A DNA stretch of 64,000 bases from Fonticella tunisiensis (GCF_004364155.1 NZ_SOAZ01000005.1:62001-126000); one strand, 5' to 3'; shown: positions 34,299 through 41,923, counted from the first letter of the stretch. The notes: generated by a model from the letters alone, not told the origin. A program made the numbers and translations.

Positions 34299-34526
34299 TT
34301 ATGAAAAATCTATTATTTTCTCCATCAGCCTGAAAATATAATATAGAAAAGACTTGGGAGTTTCATTTATATACATCACGTAATAGGCATTTCCTGGTGG
34401 AATTCTGTCATTAATTATAAAAAACCTATTTAATATTAAATTTATTAAATAGGGCAATATAAAACCTATGATTAAAATTATAAGAAATATTTTTAAATAT
34501 AATATGACAGCATTTTTATTTTTCAC
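34299..34526 (-). CDS. small membrane protein of the spoIIM-xerD interval
   Basis: About 75 residues with one strong transmembrane helix (LKIFLIILIIGFILPYLINL) near the N-terminus and a short extracytoplasmic tail. I do not recognise a named family, but a small membrane protein in this position is common in Clostridia. Start taken as the GTG at 34526 behind AGAGGTG; a GTG three codons earlier lies inside that ribosome site. Follows spoIIM by 12 bases, so probably co-transcribed. Confidence 0.7.
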   Translation of the reverse strand: MKNKNAVILYLKIFLIILIIGFILPYLINLILNRFFIINDRIPPGNAYYVMYINETPKSFLYYIFRLMEKIIDFS

Positions 34527-34537
34527 CTGTTTCACCT

Positions 34538-35179
34538 CTATTGAACAATCATGTATGCTGATAGGCTTTTTATCAAGATAGGTGATAGGTACGCTTCAAC
34601 AAGGCTCCCAAGGAGCATAATCAAAAGAATAGCTCCAACGGAGAGGGTGTAGGAAAGCATATTTCCCTTAACGTTGTTTATAAATCCTTTTCTCACCTTT
34701 CTTTTAATGCTGTGCACCGAAAAGCTGATACTTAATGCAGAAATAATAATAAGACATGGTATAAATATTATATTCTGGGGCAATACTGCTACAAGGGTAA
34801 ACAGAAGGCCCTTCCATCCAAGTCCCTGAATGAGAAAGGATATAGTAAAGCCCACAATAAATCCTCTGAAGGAAGTAATGAAAAGGGTAACTGGTACACC
34901 AATTATAGTTATGCTTAAAAGCCATATAAAAAATATAGTCTGAAAATTATTTTTAAGAGATTGTACTAGTATCGTTGTACTCTTTATCTGTTCATTCCCA
35001 AGTATTTGAAAAAATCTGTTAAGATATATAACCAGATCCTGCTTCTGCCCATTGTCGAGAGCCTTTACCGTAAATGCTCCCGCAGCTATTCCAATGGTAA
35101 AAAAAAGTACTGCCATAAAATAGGATCCAAGATTTTCTTTAATGTTTTTTACTAATTGTTCATTAAAACCGTTTTTCAA
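34538..35179 (-). CDS. spoIIM: stage II sporulation protein M
   Basis: SpoIIM, 213 residues with five hydrophobic segments and a conserved SpoIIM/DUF95 layout: VLFFTIGIAAGAFTVKAL at the N-terminus, then GFTISFLIQGLGWKGLLFTL in the middle. SpoIIM joins SpoIID and SpoIIP in septal peptidoglycan dissolution during engulfment, in the mother cell. TTG start behind GGGGGAATTACT. The family is SigE-controlled in Bacillus; I did not find a convincing SigE promoter here by eye. Confidence 0.92.
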   Translation of the reverse strand: MKNGFNEQLVKNIKENLGSYFMAVLFFTIGIAAGAFTVKALDNGQKQDLVIYLNRFFQILGNEQIKSTTILVQSLKNNFQTIFFIWLLSITIIGVPVTLFITSFRGFIVGFTISFLIQGLGWKGLLFTLVAVLPQNIIFIPCLIIISALSISFSVHSIKRKVRKGFINNVKGNMLSYTLSVGAILLIMLLGSLVEAYLSPILIKSLSAYMIVQ

Positions 35180-35224
35180 AGTAATTCCCCCTTCTTCTCA
35201 AGTAGCTATATAAATTTATATGAA

Positions 35225-35440
35225 AAGAAGGCATGGAATATGTATCGCTTTTAAAAGACTCTGCAATAAAAAATATACTCCATTCACCACTTCGCCTGCG
35301 CACGTCGTATCCGTGGAAAAAAATTCAAACAAAGCCAGCGCTATAGATTCTTTAAGAAGGGACAGAATTAACGGAAGCAATATATTTACCGGAATGGTAA
35401 ATGAAGAAGTTACAACGGGGTTTGTAAAATTAGCCTGCAT
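35225..35440. repeat. diverged ~200-bp element, copy A (upstream of spoIIM)
   Basis: Related by eye to 61755-61960. Shared pieces on the plus strand include a TGGAATA segment, AATAAAAAATATA, TCAAACAAAG and a later AATTAACGG/AATGGTAAATGAA pair. Both strands are open here: the plus frame reads RRDRINGSNIFTGMVNEEV and the minus frame reads SFTIPVNILLPLILSLLKE. I cannot tell whether it is a small gene, a decayed gene or a structured RNA. It fills the interval between spoIIM and the small gene at 35502. Confidence 0.55.
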
Positions 35441-35501
35441 ATTTTTTAATAAACTGCATAACATTTTAATACCAATAAATACCACGAAGGGAGAATTAAT
35501 T

Positions 35502-35654
35502 ATGCAAGCAAAAAAAACTACAAATCAACTTGTCATTGTAGGTAAAATAAATGATGTATGCAGCTGTCTAAAGTATTTCGAAAAGAAGTATATCTATGTA
35601 AAGGATTTAATAGAAGCATTGAAATCAGACAATAAAACAAAATGCCTTAACTAA
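35502..35654 (+). CDS. possible 50-residue protein
   Basis: A short frame with a good ribosome site (GAAGGGAGAATTAATT before the ATG) encoding MQAKKTTNQLVIVGKINDVC and ending NKTKCLN. It is basic and unrecognised. The same frame is open upstream through element A to 35220, so a longer 145-codon form is possible. It ends four bases into the convergent MraY-like gene. Low but real support from the ribosome site. Confidence 0.45.
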   Translation: MQAKKTTNQLVIVGKINDVCSCLKYFEKKYIYVKDLIEALKSDNKTKCLN

Positions 35655-36463
35655 TTTTCCTGTCTTTGAGCTGCAACCCTGTGTAAATAGTCCAGAAATG
35701 GACTTTTTATTATTGCCTCAATTAATACATGCCTCTTGTTTACAGCATAAAATAAAGGAACAGATAAAGACATAACTGAAATCACAAGTAGATTCGTAGA
35801 AAACATTTCCGATAGAATGAATCCAACTCCAAAACCTATTAAGTTTGAGCCTGATTTTCCAAGGGCTGAATAATGCCAATTATCAAAGCAGTAATAGGGT
35901 GCTAAGACTAAAACCATTATATTATAAAGCTCCCTGGTCCATCTTAGAGATGAAAATGCAGCAAGTATATAGAATAGGAAATAAGCCCTGATACTTCTTC
36001 CGGGTTTATTGTCTATAAGGCTAAACAGGATTGAAATGGATGTTGTCAAAATTCCCTTAAAAATCCAATATTCCTCGTTAAAAAAGAAAAAGATGTAGGA
36101 GGATATTATTAAAATAGCCGTATAATTAATAAATCCTGTAGAAAGAAGCCTTTTAAGCAATGATCTTAATCTTTTTTTCTCTTTTGGCGCAGTATGATGT
36201 CCATATAAATCATCAAAGATACCAATGAAATATATTACAAAGAGACTGATTATATAAAATAAAAATTTGAAAAGTGAGACCTCCCTTTGAAAGTAAAGCA
36301 GGCAGTAGGATACGGATATTCCTAAAAATATTACACTTCCTCCCGAATATGGAATAGAAATTTCTTCATCTATATTCTTTACAAGGTGAAGCTTTTGGAA
36401 TATCAAGGGCAAAATTAAAGACAGCATCGTGGTTAATATAAGTGTTGATTCATAAACTATCAT
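35651..36463 (-). CDS. MraY/WecA-like glycosyl-1-phosphate transferase family protein
   Basis: Polytopic membrane protein of 270 residues, with an early IPYSGGSVIFLGISVSYCLL, a DDxxG-type FVIYFIGIFDDLYGHHTAPK near residue 87 and LFSLIDNKPGRSIRAYFLF near residue 145. These correspond to the GG, D-D and D-N-x-P-G-R motifs of the polyprenyl-phosphate glycosyltransferase family 4. It is shorter than MraY (about 320) and the C-terminal loops differ, so the enzyme activity is uncertain. It may serve an envelope or spore polysaccharide. The start follows AGGAGTGAGGAT. It lies left of the invertible segment and may be its leftward target. Confidence 0.72.
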   Translation of the reverse strand: MIVYESTLILTTMLSLILPLIFQKLHLVKNIDEEISIPYSGGSVIFLGISVSYCLLYFQREVSLFKFLFYIISLFVIYFIGIFDDLYGHHTAPKEKKRLRSLLKRLLSTGFINYTAILIISSYIFFFFNEEYWIFKGILTTSISILFSLIDNKPGRSIRAYFLFYILAAFSSLRWTRELYNIMVLVLAPYYCFDNWHYSALGKSGSNLIGFGVGFILSEMFSTNLLVISVMSLSVPLFYAVNKRHVLIEAIIKSPFLDYLHRVAAQRQEN

Positions 36464-36781
36464 ATCCTCACTCCTCTATAAACAGTATGGCATTTTTGAA
36501 ATTCTGATATTATTTTGCCATAAAAAGAAAAAAATAAACCTGAATACCATACCTAGAAGCAGTGAGAATATATTCAATAAAAAACAGATCCTATCATTTA
36601 ATGGCTCAGTATTCTATCTCCAATCACATTCTATTTCCCCTGTTAAATTCTAACACTATGCTGTAAGTGACAGACAGAAAAATTAACTCTAGAAATTTGA
36701 GAAAAGAACGAATAGACTGTATATAATTCTAGAAAAATATAAATAAATCAATCATTCAATGCATTTTATAGCATAAGACGT
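36464..36781. other. intergenic region left of the invertible segment
   Basis: No gene is visible. It would be the 5' leader of the MraY-like gene if that gene is driven by the promoter inside the invertible segment. A small inverted repeat (TATGGCA at 36486-36492, TGCCATA at 36516-36522) sits near the ribosome site and could fold in the leader. No convincing promoter was seen inside this stretch itself. Confidence 0.4.
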
Positions 36782-36811
36782 AACAATATGTATATAATGT
36801 TGCTTTTTATA
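36782..36811 (+). repeat. inverted repeat, left arm (30 bp)
   Basis: Begins AACAATATGTATATAATGTT and matches the reverse complement of 37627-37656 at all 30 positions. The outer flanking bases differ between the two sides. Confidence 0.97.
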
Positions 36812-36852
36812 TATAATTTGACATAAAACAACATTTCTTTTTATATAAAAGC

Positions 36853-36881
36853 ATTTTACACCAAATTTTGCAAAATTTCAA
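36853..36881 (-). promoter_or_regulatory. outward-facing SigA-type promoter inside the invertible segment
   Basis: On the minus strand TTGAAA (36881-36876), a 17-base spacer and TAAAAT (36858-36853). It would start transcription near 36846, running out across the left repeat towards the MraY-like gene. If the segment inverts it will face the FapA/HD-GYP/Spo0E operon instead. A/T-rich DNA makes chance matches possible. A second match, TTGACA at 36818-36823 with a TATATA 18 bases on, faces inward on the plus strand, antisense to the recombinase. Confidence 0.5.
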
Positions 36882-36892
36882 TATTAATAAAA

Positions 36893-36926
36893 CTACCCCT
36901 ATCTTGATCACTTGAGTTAGGGGTAG
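36893..36926 (-). terminator. terminator of the recombinase gene
   Basis: Hairpin with nine-base arms CTACCCCTA / TAGGGGTAG, followed on the minus strand by TTTTATT. It lies just past the recombinase stop and upstream of the outward promoter, so recombinase transcripts stop before the repeat. Confidence 0.85.
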
Positions 36927-36934
36927 AAGAATTT

Positions 36935-37495
36935 TTATAATTGTACTATGGAATATAATTCATCTTTTTGGTCTTGATTTACACCAATATATCTCAAAGT
37001 TATACTTTGAGAACTATGATTAAAGGTATCCATGATTAAACCAATATTATACTTAGACATTCGATATGTCCAATATCCCCAGGTTTTTCTTAGACTGTGC
37101 GTTCCAAAATTCTCAATGCCAACAGCACTTGCTGCCTCTTTTAAAACTCGGTACACCTGAATGCGGCCGAGATGTCCACCTTTCTGGCTATAGAATATAT
37201 AACTATCATCTGTAAAGTTTTGGTCTTTAACATATGTAGTGATGGCCTTTCGCAGCACATCATTCAATTTTATCTTTTTCTCTTTTCCTGTTTTCTTTTC
37301 TTTTATAACAAGATATTCACGGAATTGACCATTACTATTGAAAATATCTTTTATTTTTAAAGGAATGATATCACTAATTCTTAACCCTGTATTTATGCCA
37401 AATTTAAAAAGCAGAGCATATTTAGGATCATAACCATTTAAGTATTGATACATCTGTTTAATCTTATTTTTTTCTCTTATGGGCTCAACCGTCAT
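36935..37495 (-). CDS. short tyrosine recombinase (FimB/FimE-size invertase candidate)
   Basis: Catalytic-domain-only tyrosine recombinase of 186 residues, without the N-terminal SAM-like DNA-binding domain of XerC/XerD. Catalytic residues: Arg39 in NTGLRISDI, His133 and Arg136 in GTHSLRKTWG, His160 in FNHSSQ and the nucleophile Tyr169 in LRYIGV. The length is near that of the phase-variation recombinases FimB and FimE (about 200). I chose the ATG at 37495 behind AAGGAG; an ATG eight codons earlier has none. The gene lies between the two perfect 30-bp inverted repeats, which are the likely substrate. Confidence 0.9.
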   Translation of the reverse strand: MTVEPIREKNKIKQMYQYLNGYDPKYALLFKFGINTGLRISDIIPLKIKDIFNSNGQFREYLVIKEKKTGKEKKIKLNDVLRKAITTYVKDQNFTDDSYIFYSQKGGHLGRIQVYRVLKEAASAVGIENFGTHSLRKTWGYWTYRMSKYNIGLIMDTFNHSSQSITLRYIGVNQDQKDELYSIVQL

Positions 37496-37530
37496 GTACA
37501 GCACTCCTTTATGCAACATTTAACAATAAT

Positions 37531-37559
37531 ATATTAAAAAACGTTACATCAATTTTCAA
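37531..37559 (-). promoter_or_regulatory. promoter of the recombinase gene
   Basis: TTGAAA (37559-37554), 17-base spacer, TAATAT (37536-37531) on the minus strand, about 36 bases upstream of the recombinase start. Good match to the SigA consensus. Confidence 0.65.
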
Positions 37560-37626
37560 CAATTTTCTTCAAAAAATGCTAACATTTTTTTATCAACATC
37601 TTTATATGTAAACAATTTTACAAAAC

Positions 37627-37656
37627 TATAAAAAGCAACATTATATACATATTGTT
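37627..37656 (-). repeat. inverted repeat, right arm (30 bp)
   Basis: Exact reverse complement of 36782-36811. Lies 138 bp upstream of the FapA-domain gene. Confidence 0.97.
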
Positions 37657-37681
37657 GCATTTTATTTAACTAAAAAAATAC

Positions 37682-37711
37682 TTGCATGGAAAAAATCGGA
37701 ACTTCTATATA
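37682..37711 (+). promoter_or_regulatory. possible fixed promoter of the fapA operon
   Basis: TTGCAT (37682-37687), 18-base spacer, TATATA (37706-37711), 25 bases outside the right repeat and 83 bases before the start codon. It would give the operon some expression in either orientation of the switch. Modest match to consensus. Confidence 0.4.
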
Positions 37712-37793
37712 TAAGTAAAACATAAAATATTGGTGTATTTTGGTAAATTTCATTACGTCGCTCTATAAAAAGAAATGAAGGGAGTGATGTCTA

Positions 37794-39743
37794 ATGTTGT
37801 TTACTGCGTTTGATATTAAAGAAGCAATAATAAAAGCCAGTGAATTTTATAGATGTAATGAAAATGAGTTAAAAATACATATTATCAAACAGCCATATTA
37901 CAGATTCTGGGGCATAATAAAGAAAGAAGGAATATTTCGCATTGAGCTCATACAGCCTAAAACGCAGCAAAAAGAAAATAAAAGAATAGAGAATGGCACA
38001 GTTGAGATATCATCGGGAAAGATAAAGGTAACGGACCCTTCACCTGAGGGAAAATATGCCTCAATTATAGCTGACGATCCAAATATTCAAGTATACATTA
38101 ATGATAAGGTGGTAGAAGGCAGTGCTATTGTTACAGAAAAAGACAGAATAGAATTTAAGGCAAAGACTATCGCTCCTTCTACCAAGATAAAAGTTGATAT
38201 ATCAGGCGATAAGCTCAAAGCAACTTTAACAATAGAAAAAAAACCGGGCAAGGAATACTTTGTTAAGGATGCAGGACGCCAAAACTCCGTACATATATGT
38301 TCGGACTTCAGGGAAATTCCAGCTCCCAAAGTTACACTTTACCAGTGTATTGAAGAGCTGCTGAAAGCAGGCGTTAAAATACAGTATATCAATGTCCAGG
38401 CTATCAATGATCTGATAAATTCACCTAATGGTGGAAGTTCTGTTGTAGCAAAGGGTGAAGCTCCAATTCACGGATTTAACAGCAAAATAAAATATCTATT
38501 CAACAACAGTAGTTATCGCAATCCCGATTTTGATACGGACAAACAAGTAGATCTTTTAAGCCACACTATTATTCCTACTGTAAGTATTGGTGACGTACTG
38601 GCAATTAAAGTTATGCCAGCCATACCAGGCAGGGATGGTGTTGCGGTGACAGGAGAGATTCTTAAAGCACATCATGGAAGGGATATTCCTTTAAAGGCAG
38701 GAAAAGGTACAGTTTTGCTGGATAATGATATGAAGATCGTAGCTATTTCTTCAGGACGTCCTGTACTACATGATGGTGTTGTCAGTGTTTTACCGACACT
38801 TACAATTTCACACGATGTTGATGTCAGGACGGGTAATGTCCATTTTGACGGTGACATAGTCATTAAGGGTAATATCATGGACAACATAAAAGTTGAAGCC
38901 GAAGGAAATATTATAGTGTTCGGAAATATTAATCAGGCAAAGGTTTCTTCTAAAGGAAATATAGAAGTACATGGCAGCATAATTAACAGTAAAGTACGAG
39001 CTGGTGCAAGCGTAATCAACTATTTATACGTACTACCTAAAATGAAACAGGTACAGGATATATTTAAAGAAATGTACACCAGAGTTAAAATGCTGCAGCC
39101 ATCTCAATATACGGAATATCAATTAAAAAATATAGTTATAGATGCAGGTAGAAAAATAATAAAAACAACAAATGACTTAACAAAATTGTTTGATCTTCTG
39201 ACAGATGATGACATTGAAAAAGTCAACAATATTTTAAGAGAAGTCAAAAAACTGCTTTTGAACACAAAAATGCCCGTAACAAAAAGTTTCGAACAAATTA
39301 ACACCATTGCTACACTGATTAACGATTATATAGAAGAAATTAAAGGTTCATATGACAGGCAGGCAAATATCTTGTTTAAGTATGGTCAAAATTCCTGCAT
39401 TCAGGCAAATGGAAATATTGATATTATAGGACAGGGAAGCTATCAAACAGATTTAATAGCGAGAAATTCAATTATATTCCATAAACCTTCCAGCATCGTT
39501 CGTGGAGGTATGTTAATTGCTGGAAAGCGTATTAAGATGGGGATAGTAGGATCCCCTTCTGGCATTTCAACCTACTGCAGGGTGCTTGATAAAGATGGAA
39601 AGATAGATGCTGCATACTATTATGATAATACAATTTTAAACTTTAATAATAACATAAAAATTATGCATGATAATGCTTTTTCTCTAACTAACTCAGAAAA
39701 TAAATACAAAGGAAATGAAAATTATGCAACAAATGCAAAGTAA
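37794..39743 (+). CDS. FapA-domain (DUF342) protein
   Basis: A 649-residue protein of the FapA/DUF342 family. The region from about 180 to 400 has the family's beta-rich repeats: GSSVVAKGEAPIHGFNSKI, then VKVMPAIPGRDGVAVTGEIL-like sequence, then VSHDVDVRTGNVHFDGDIVI and NIKVEAEGNIIVFGNI. A helical region (about 420-530) follows, and the C-terminus has another beta-helix-like stretch. The N-terminal ~60 residues look like a Jag-N-type domain (FRCNENELKIHIIKQPYYRFWG). FapA-type proteins are polymer-forming and poorly understood. First gene of a three-gene operon, with GGGAG ribosome site, next to the invertible segment. Confidence 0.85.
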   Translation: MLFTAFDIKEAIIKASEFYRCNENELKIHIIKQPYYRFWGIIKKEGIFRIELIQPKTQQKENKRIENGTVEISSGKIKVTDPSPEGKYASIIADDPNIQVYINDKVVEGSAIVTEKDRIEFKAKTIAPSTKIKVDISGDKLKATLTIEKKPGKEYFVKDAGRQNSVHICSDFREIPAPKVTLYQCIEELLKAGVKIQYINVQAINDLINSPNGGSSVVAKGEAPIHGFNSKIKYLFNNSSYRNPDFDTDKQVDLLSHTIIPTVSIGDVLAIKVMPAIPGRDGVAVTGEILKAHHGRDIPLKAGKGTVLLDNDMKIVAISSGRPVLHDGVVSVLPTLTISHDVDVRTGNVHFDGDIVIKGNIMDNIKVEAEGNIIVFGNINQAKVSSKGNIEVHGSIINSKVRAGASVINYLYVLPKMKQVQDIFKEMYTRVKMLQPSQYTEYQLKNIVIDAGRKIIKTTNDLTKLFDLLTDDDIEKVNNILREVKKLLLNTKMPVTKSFEQINTIATLINDYIEEIKGSYDRQANILFKYGQNSCIQANGNIDIIGQGSYQTDLIARNSIIFHKPSSIVRGGMLIAGKRIKMGIVGSPSGISTYCRVLDKDGKIDAAYYYDNTILNFNNNIKIMHDNAFSLTNSENKYKGNENYATNAK

Positions 39744-40395
39744 AGATAACAAGGCTTCTTATAATGAATGGCATCGGAAGATAAAAAGACATGGAACTTT
39801 TATCTTTTATTTTCGATTTAAACTCATAAAAATACTTCTTTTATTAATGAGACAAAAAGACGAATACACATACACCCACAGTATAAGGGTTATGAGACTT
39901 GCATATGGTTATGCAAAGTATTATGATTTACCGGGCCATGAAATAAAAATATTGAAATACGCTTCGCTGCTACATGATATTGGAAAACTCGCTATCCCTA
40001 AAAGAATATTATCGAAAAACGAAAGGCTGGACGATGATGAATATAGAAAAATAAAGAAGCATCCACATATAGGCTATTTAATTACAAAGTACATACTTCA
40101 CATGAAGGACGAAGCATGCATAATAAGAAAGCATCATGAAAGAATAGATGGCAAAGGGTATCCATTTGGTTTAAAAAGCGCCGAAATTGATGAATTAAGC
40201 AAAATAATTTCTATATGTGATGCCTTTGATGCAATGACCACCAATCGTGTATATAGAAAAAAATCAAACCTTCATGATGCCCTTGTTGAGCTTTCAGCCC
40301 ATGCAGGAACTCAATTTGATAAGACGATTTTATTAAATTTTTTTAAGTATATAAATTCAAAGTTCAATACTATTAATGTCTTTAAGAAAGGATGA
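39724..40395 (+). CDS. HD-GYP domain protein (probable c-di-GMP phosphodiesterase)
   Basis: About 223 residues, an HD-GYP domain almost alone. The HD motif is in LLHDIGKLAIPKRIL, followed by KKHPHIGYLI, the HHERIDGKGYP GYP motif, and ISICDAFDAMTTNRVYR. All metal ligands and the GYP triad are present, so cyclic-di-GMP hydrolysis is expected. There is no receiver domain; the N-terminal 45 residues are basic and partly hydrophobic (FRFKLIKILLLLMR) and may contact the membrane. I chose ATG 39724 (AAAGGA nine bases before) over ATG 39715. It overlaps the FapA gene by 20 nt. Confidence 0.88.
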   Translation: MQQMQSKDNKASYNEWHRKIKRHGTFIFYFRFKLIKILLLLMRQKDEYTYTHSIRVMRLAYGYAKYYDLPGHEIKILKYASLLHDIGKLAIPKRILSKNERLDDDEYRKIKKHPHIGYLITKYILHMKDEACIIRKHHERIDGKGYPFGLKSAEIDELSKIISICDAFDAMTTNRVYRKKSNLHDALVELSAHAGTQFDKTILLNFFKYINSKFNTINVFKKG

Positions 40396-40610
40396 TAAAA
40401 TTGGAATTACATAAACAAGGTTTTGTGAAGGACAAGCCTGTAAAGGACGAAATAGAAAAGTTAAGAACAAAATTATACCAGTTGATTTGCGATATGAAAA
40501 ATTTTAATCTATCCGACGAAGTAATAAGTATTAGTCAGGATTTGGATAAATTGATATGTGCTTATTATAAAGAGGAACAGAATAATATGAAGCCTACAAA
40601 CTGCATTTAA
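40392..40610 (+). CDS. Spo0E-like phosphatase (Spo0E/YisI family)
   Basis: A 72-residue helical protein. EIEKLRTKLYQLI followed by SISQDLDKLICAYYK is the Spo0E-family pattern, including the SQxLD signature whose Asp is catalytic. Family members dephosphorylate Spo0A-phosphate and so delay sporulation. The start is either ATG 40392, overlapping the HD-GYP stop (ATGA), or TTG 40401, which has better spacing from AAAGGA. It is convergent with spo0A itself, 236 bp away, and co-transcribed with an HD-GYP gene, so the operon looks like a brake on sporulation entry. Confidence 0.82.
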   Translation: MIKLELHKQGFVKDKPVKDEIEKLRTKLYQLICDMKNFNLSDEVISISQDLDKLICAYYKEEQNNMKPTNCI

Positions 40611-40617
40611 GTATTCT

Positions 40618-40633
40618 TAAGGTATATACCTTA
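40618..40633. repeat. 16-bp perfect palindrome after the Spo0E-like gene
   Basis: TAAGGTATATACCTTA, symmetric with no spacer, eight bases past the stop codon. A weaker hairpin (ATCAATT at 40694-40700, AATTGAT at 40705-40711) lies further on. Either may help end the plus-strand transcript; a regulator-binding site is also possible. Confidence 0.55.
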
Positions 40634-40723
40634 TTTCTCAAACACATAGATCAATTGTTACGATTATCGAAGGAAATTCAAAAGCAAAAAAGCATCAATT
40701 CCAAAATTGATTTATCGTATAAA

Positions 40724-40771
40724 AAACCTCTCCTATTTATTGAGATATTAGACGACAAATAAGAGAGGTTT
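40724..40771 (-). terminator. terminator of spo0A (probably bidirectional)
   Basis: AAACCTCTC (40724-40732) pairs with GAGAGGTTT (40763-40771), extended by TATTT/AAATA with a mismatch. On the minus strand it is followed by TTTTTT. It can also act on the convergent plus-strand operon. Confidence 0.8.
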
Positions 40772-40845
40772 GTTGTAATAGCCTTAATAGTTTATAAGTA
40801 AGAAAGTATAAATCCTTTTCCTATCTATGCCTTGATTATACAAGA

Positions 40846-41646
40846 TTATCCCAACTTGCTTTTCAATCTTAACTTATCAGCCACCATTGCAATAAACTCT
40901 GAATTTGTTGGCTTGCCTTTATCGTTGTGCACAGTGTATCCAAACAACCTATTTATAGTTTCAACCTGTCCCCTTGACCATGCGACTTCAATTGCATGTC
41001 TTATGGCCCTTTCTACCCTGCTTGCTGTTGTATTATATCTTTTTGCTATTGAAGGGTATAGTTCCTTTGTAACCGCACTTAAAAGCTCCACATCGTTTAC
41101 AACCATCTGAATTGCTTCTCTTAAATAAAGATACCCTTTTATATGAGCTGGAACTCCAATCTCATGTATTATATTTGTAATTTCTGCTTCAAGGGAGTTG
41201 GAATTTATATAGCTCTGGCTTTCTGGCACTACTCCGCCTGTTCTTCTAACTTCTGTTGAAACACCCGATGAAAACATCTGCCTGATTCTTTTTGATAGGA
41301 TCTCCATGTCGAAGGGTTTTACAACATAATATTCTGCTCCCAGGTTTATAGCCCTCTGTGTAATCTTATCCTGTCCTACAGCAGATAGCACAATAACCTT
41401 AGGCATAGGCACATTCGTCATGGAATTGATTTTTTCAAGAACTCCAAGTCCATCAAGATGGGGCATGATGATATCAAGTACAAGCGCATCGGGTTGATGG
41501 CTTGATACAAGCTTAACCGCCTCAAGCCCGTCCTTGGCTATTCCAACCACTTCAAAGTCATTCTGACCTTTTAAATAATCACTCAAGATACCGGAAAATT
41601 CCTTGTTATCATCTGCAATAACTATTTTGATTTTACCGTTTTCCAT
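40846..41646 (-). CDS. spo0A: sporulation master regulator Spo0A
   Basis: Spo0A, 266 residues from the ATG at 41646 (GGGAGGTTACATT before it). The receiver domain has the acidic residues in [10 protein letters not shown] (Asp12, Asp13), the phosphoacceptor Asp58 in [14 protein letters not shown] and the Lys in YVVKPFDME. The C-terminal DNA-binding domain (about 150-266) includes [19 protein letters not shown] and the recognition helix [19 protein letters not shown]. It controls sporulation onset and, in Clostridia, solventogenesis and other stationary-phase genes. Conserved order spoIVB-spo0A. The promoter has SigH and 0A-box elements. Confidence 0.97.
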   Translation of the reverse strand: MENGKIKIVIADDNKEFSGILSDYLKGQNDFEVVGIAKDGLEAVKLVSSHQPDALVLDIIMPHLDGLGVLEKINSMTNVPMPKVIVLSAVGQDKITQRAINLGAEYYVVKPFDMEILSKRIRQMFSSGVSTEVRRTGGVVPESQSYINSNSLEAEITNIIHEIGVPAHIKGYLYLREAIQMVVNDVELLSAVTKELYPSIAKRYNTTASRVERAIRHAIEVAWSRGQVETINRLFGYTVHNDKGKPTNSEFIAMVADKLRLKSKLG

Positions 41647-41687
41647 AATGTAACCTCCCATTTAACTTCCATTTCCTAGCAAAGTAT

Positions 41688-41716
41688 TTATTCGACAAAA
41701 CTATAAATATTCCTTC
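41688..41716 (-). promoter_or_regulatory. SigH promoter of spo0A with an overlapping 0A box
   Basis: On the minus strand GAAGGAATA, an 11-base spacer and GTCGAATAA match the SigH consensus (RNAGGAWWW - RNNGAATWW) in full. The 0A box TGTCGAA (41697-41691) lies across the -10 element. A weaker TGTCGCT is found at 41800-41794. The promoter is about 42 bases upstream of the start codon. The rest of 41647-42041 holds only this site and the spoIVB terminator. Confidence 0.82.
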
Positions 41717-41890
41717 TAAAATACAAAATTTTTTTAAATAGTTATGTATTTTTAAAAATAATTACACTTTCTACATATAAAATAAAATTTTACAGCGACA
41801 CATAAAACTATCGATATTTCATTATATTCCATATAAATCCAAATTATTATATAAATAATCATATAACTCAACGGATATTTTCTTCATATC

Positions 41891-41923
41891 AAAAAAAGAG
41901 ATAAAAGCTTATACTTTTATCTC
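41891..41923 (-). terminator. terminator of spoIVB
   Basis: GAGATAAAAG / CTTTTATCTC hairpin with a six-base loop, followed on the minus strand by seven T residues. It separates spoIVB from spo0A. Confidence 0.88.

Larger units (their letters stand above)
36782..37656. mobile_element. predicted invertible DNA segment encoding its own tyrosine recombinase
   Basis: A perfect 30-bp inverted repeat bounds 815 bp of unique DNA (36812-37626), which contains only a tyrosine recombinase gene (36935-37495) with its own promoter and terminator. This is the layout of a self-contained inversion switch, as in fimS with FimB/FimE-sized recombinases or the RecV-controlled switches of Clostridioides difficile. 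Arms in inverted, not direct, orientation argue against an integrated phage-like element. Several partial CAACAT half-sites (36829, 37514, 37582, 37595) inside may be extra recombinase sites. A one-gene mobile element with terminal inverted repeats is the alternative. Confidence 0.7.

Noticed and set aside
36818-36847. TTGACA-N18-TATATA promoter as driver of the fapA operon
   Set aside because: It points into the invertible segment in either orientation, so it can only run antisense to the recombinase.
36782-37656. Integrated phage or integrative element with att sites
   Set aside because: The flanking repeats are inverted, not direct, and no cargo beyond the recombinase is present.
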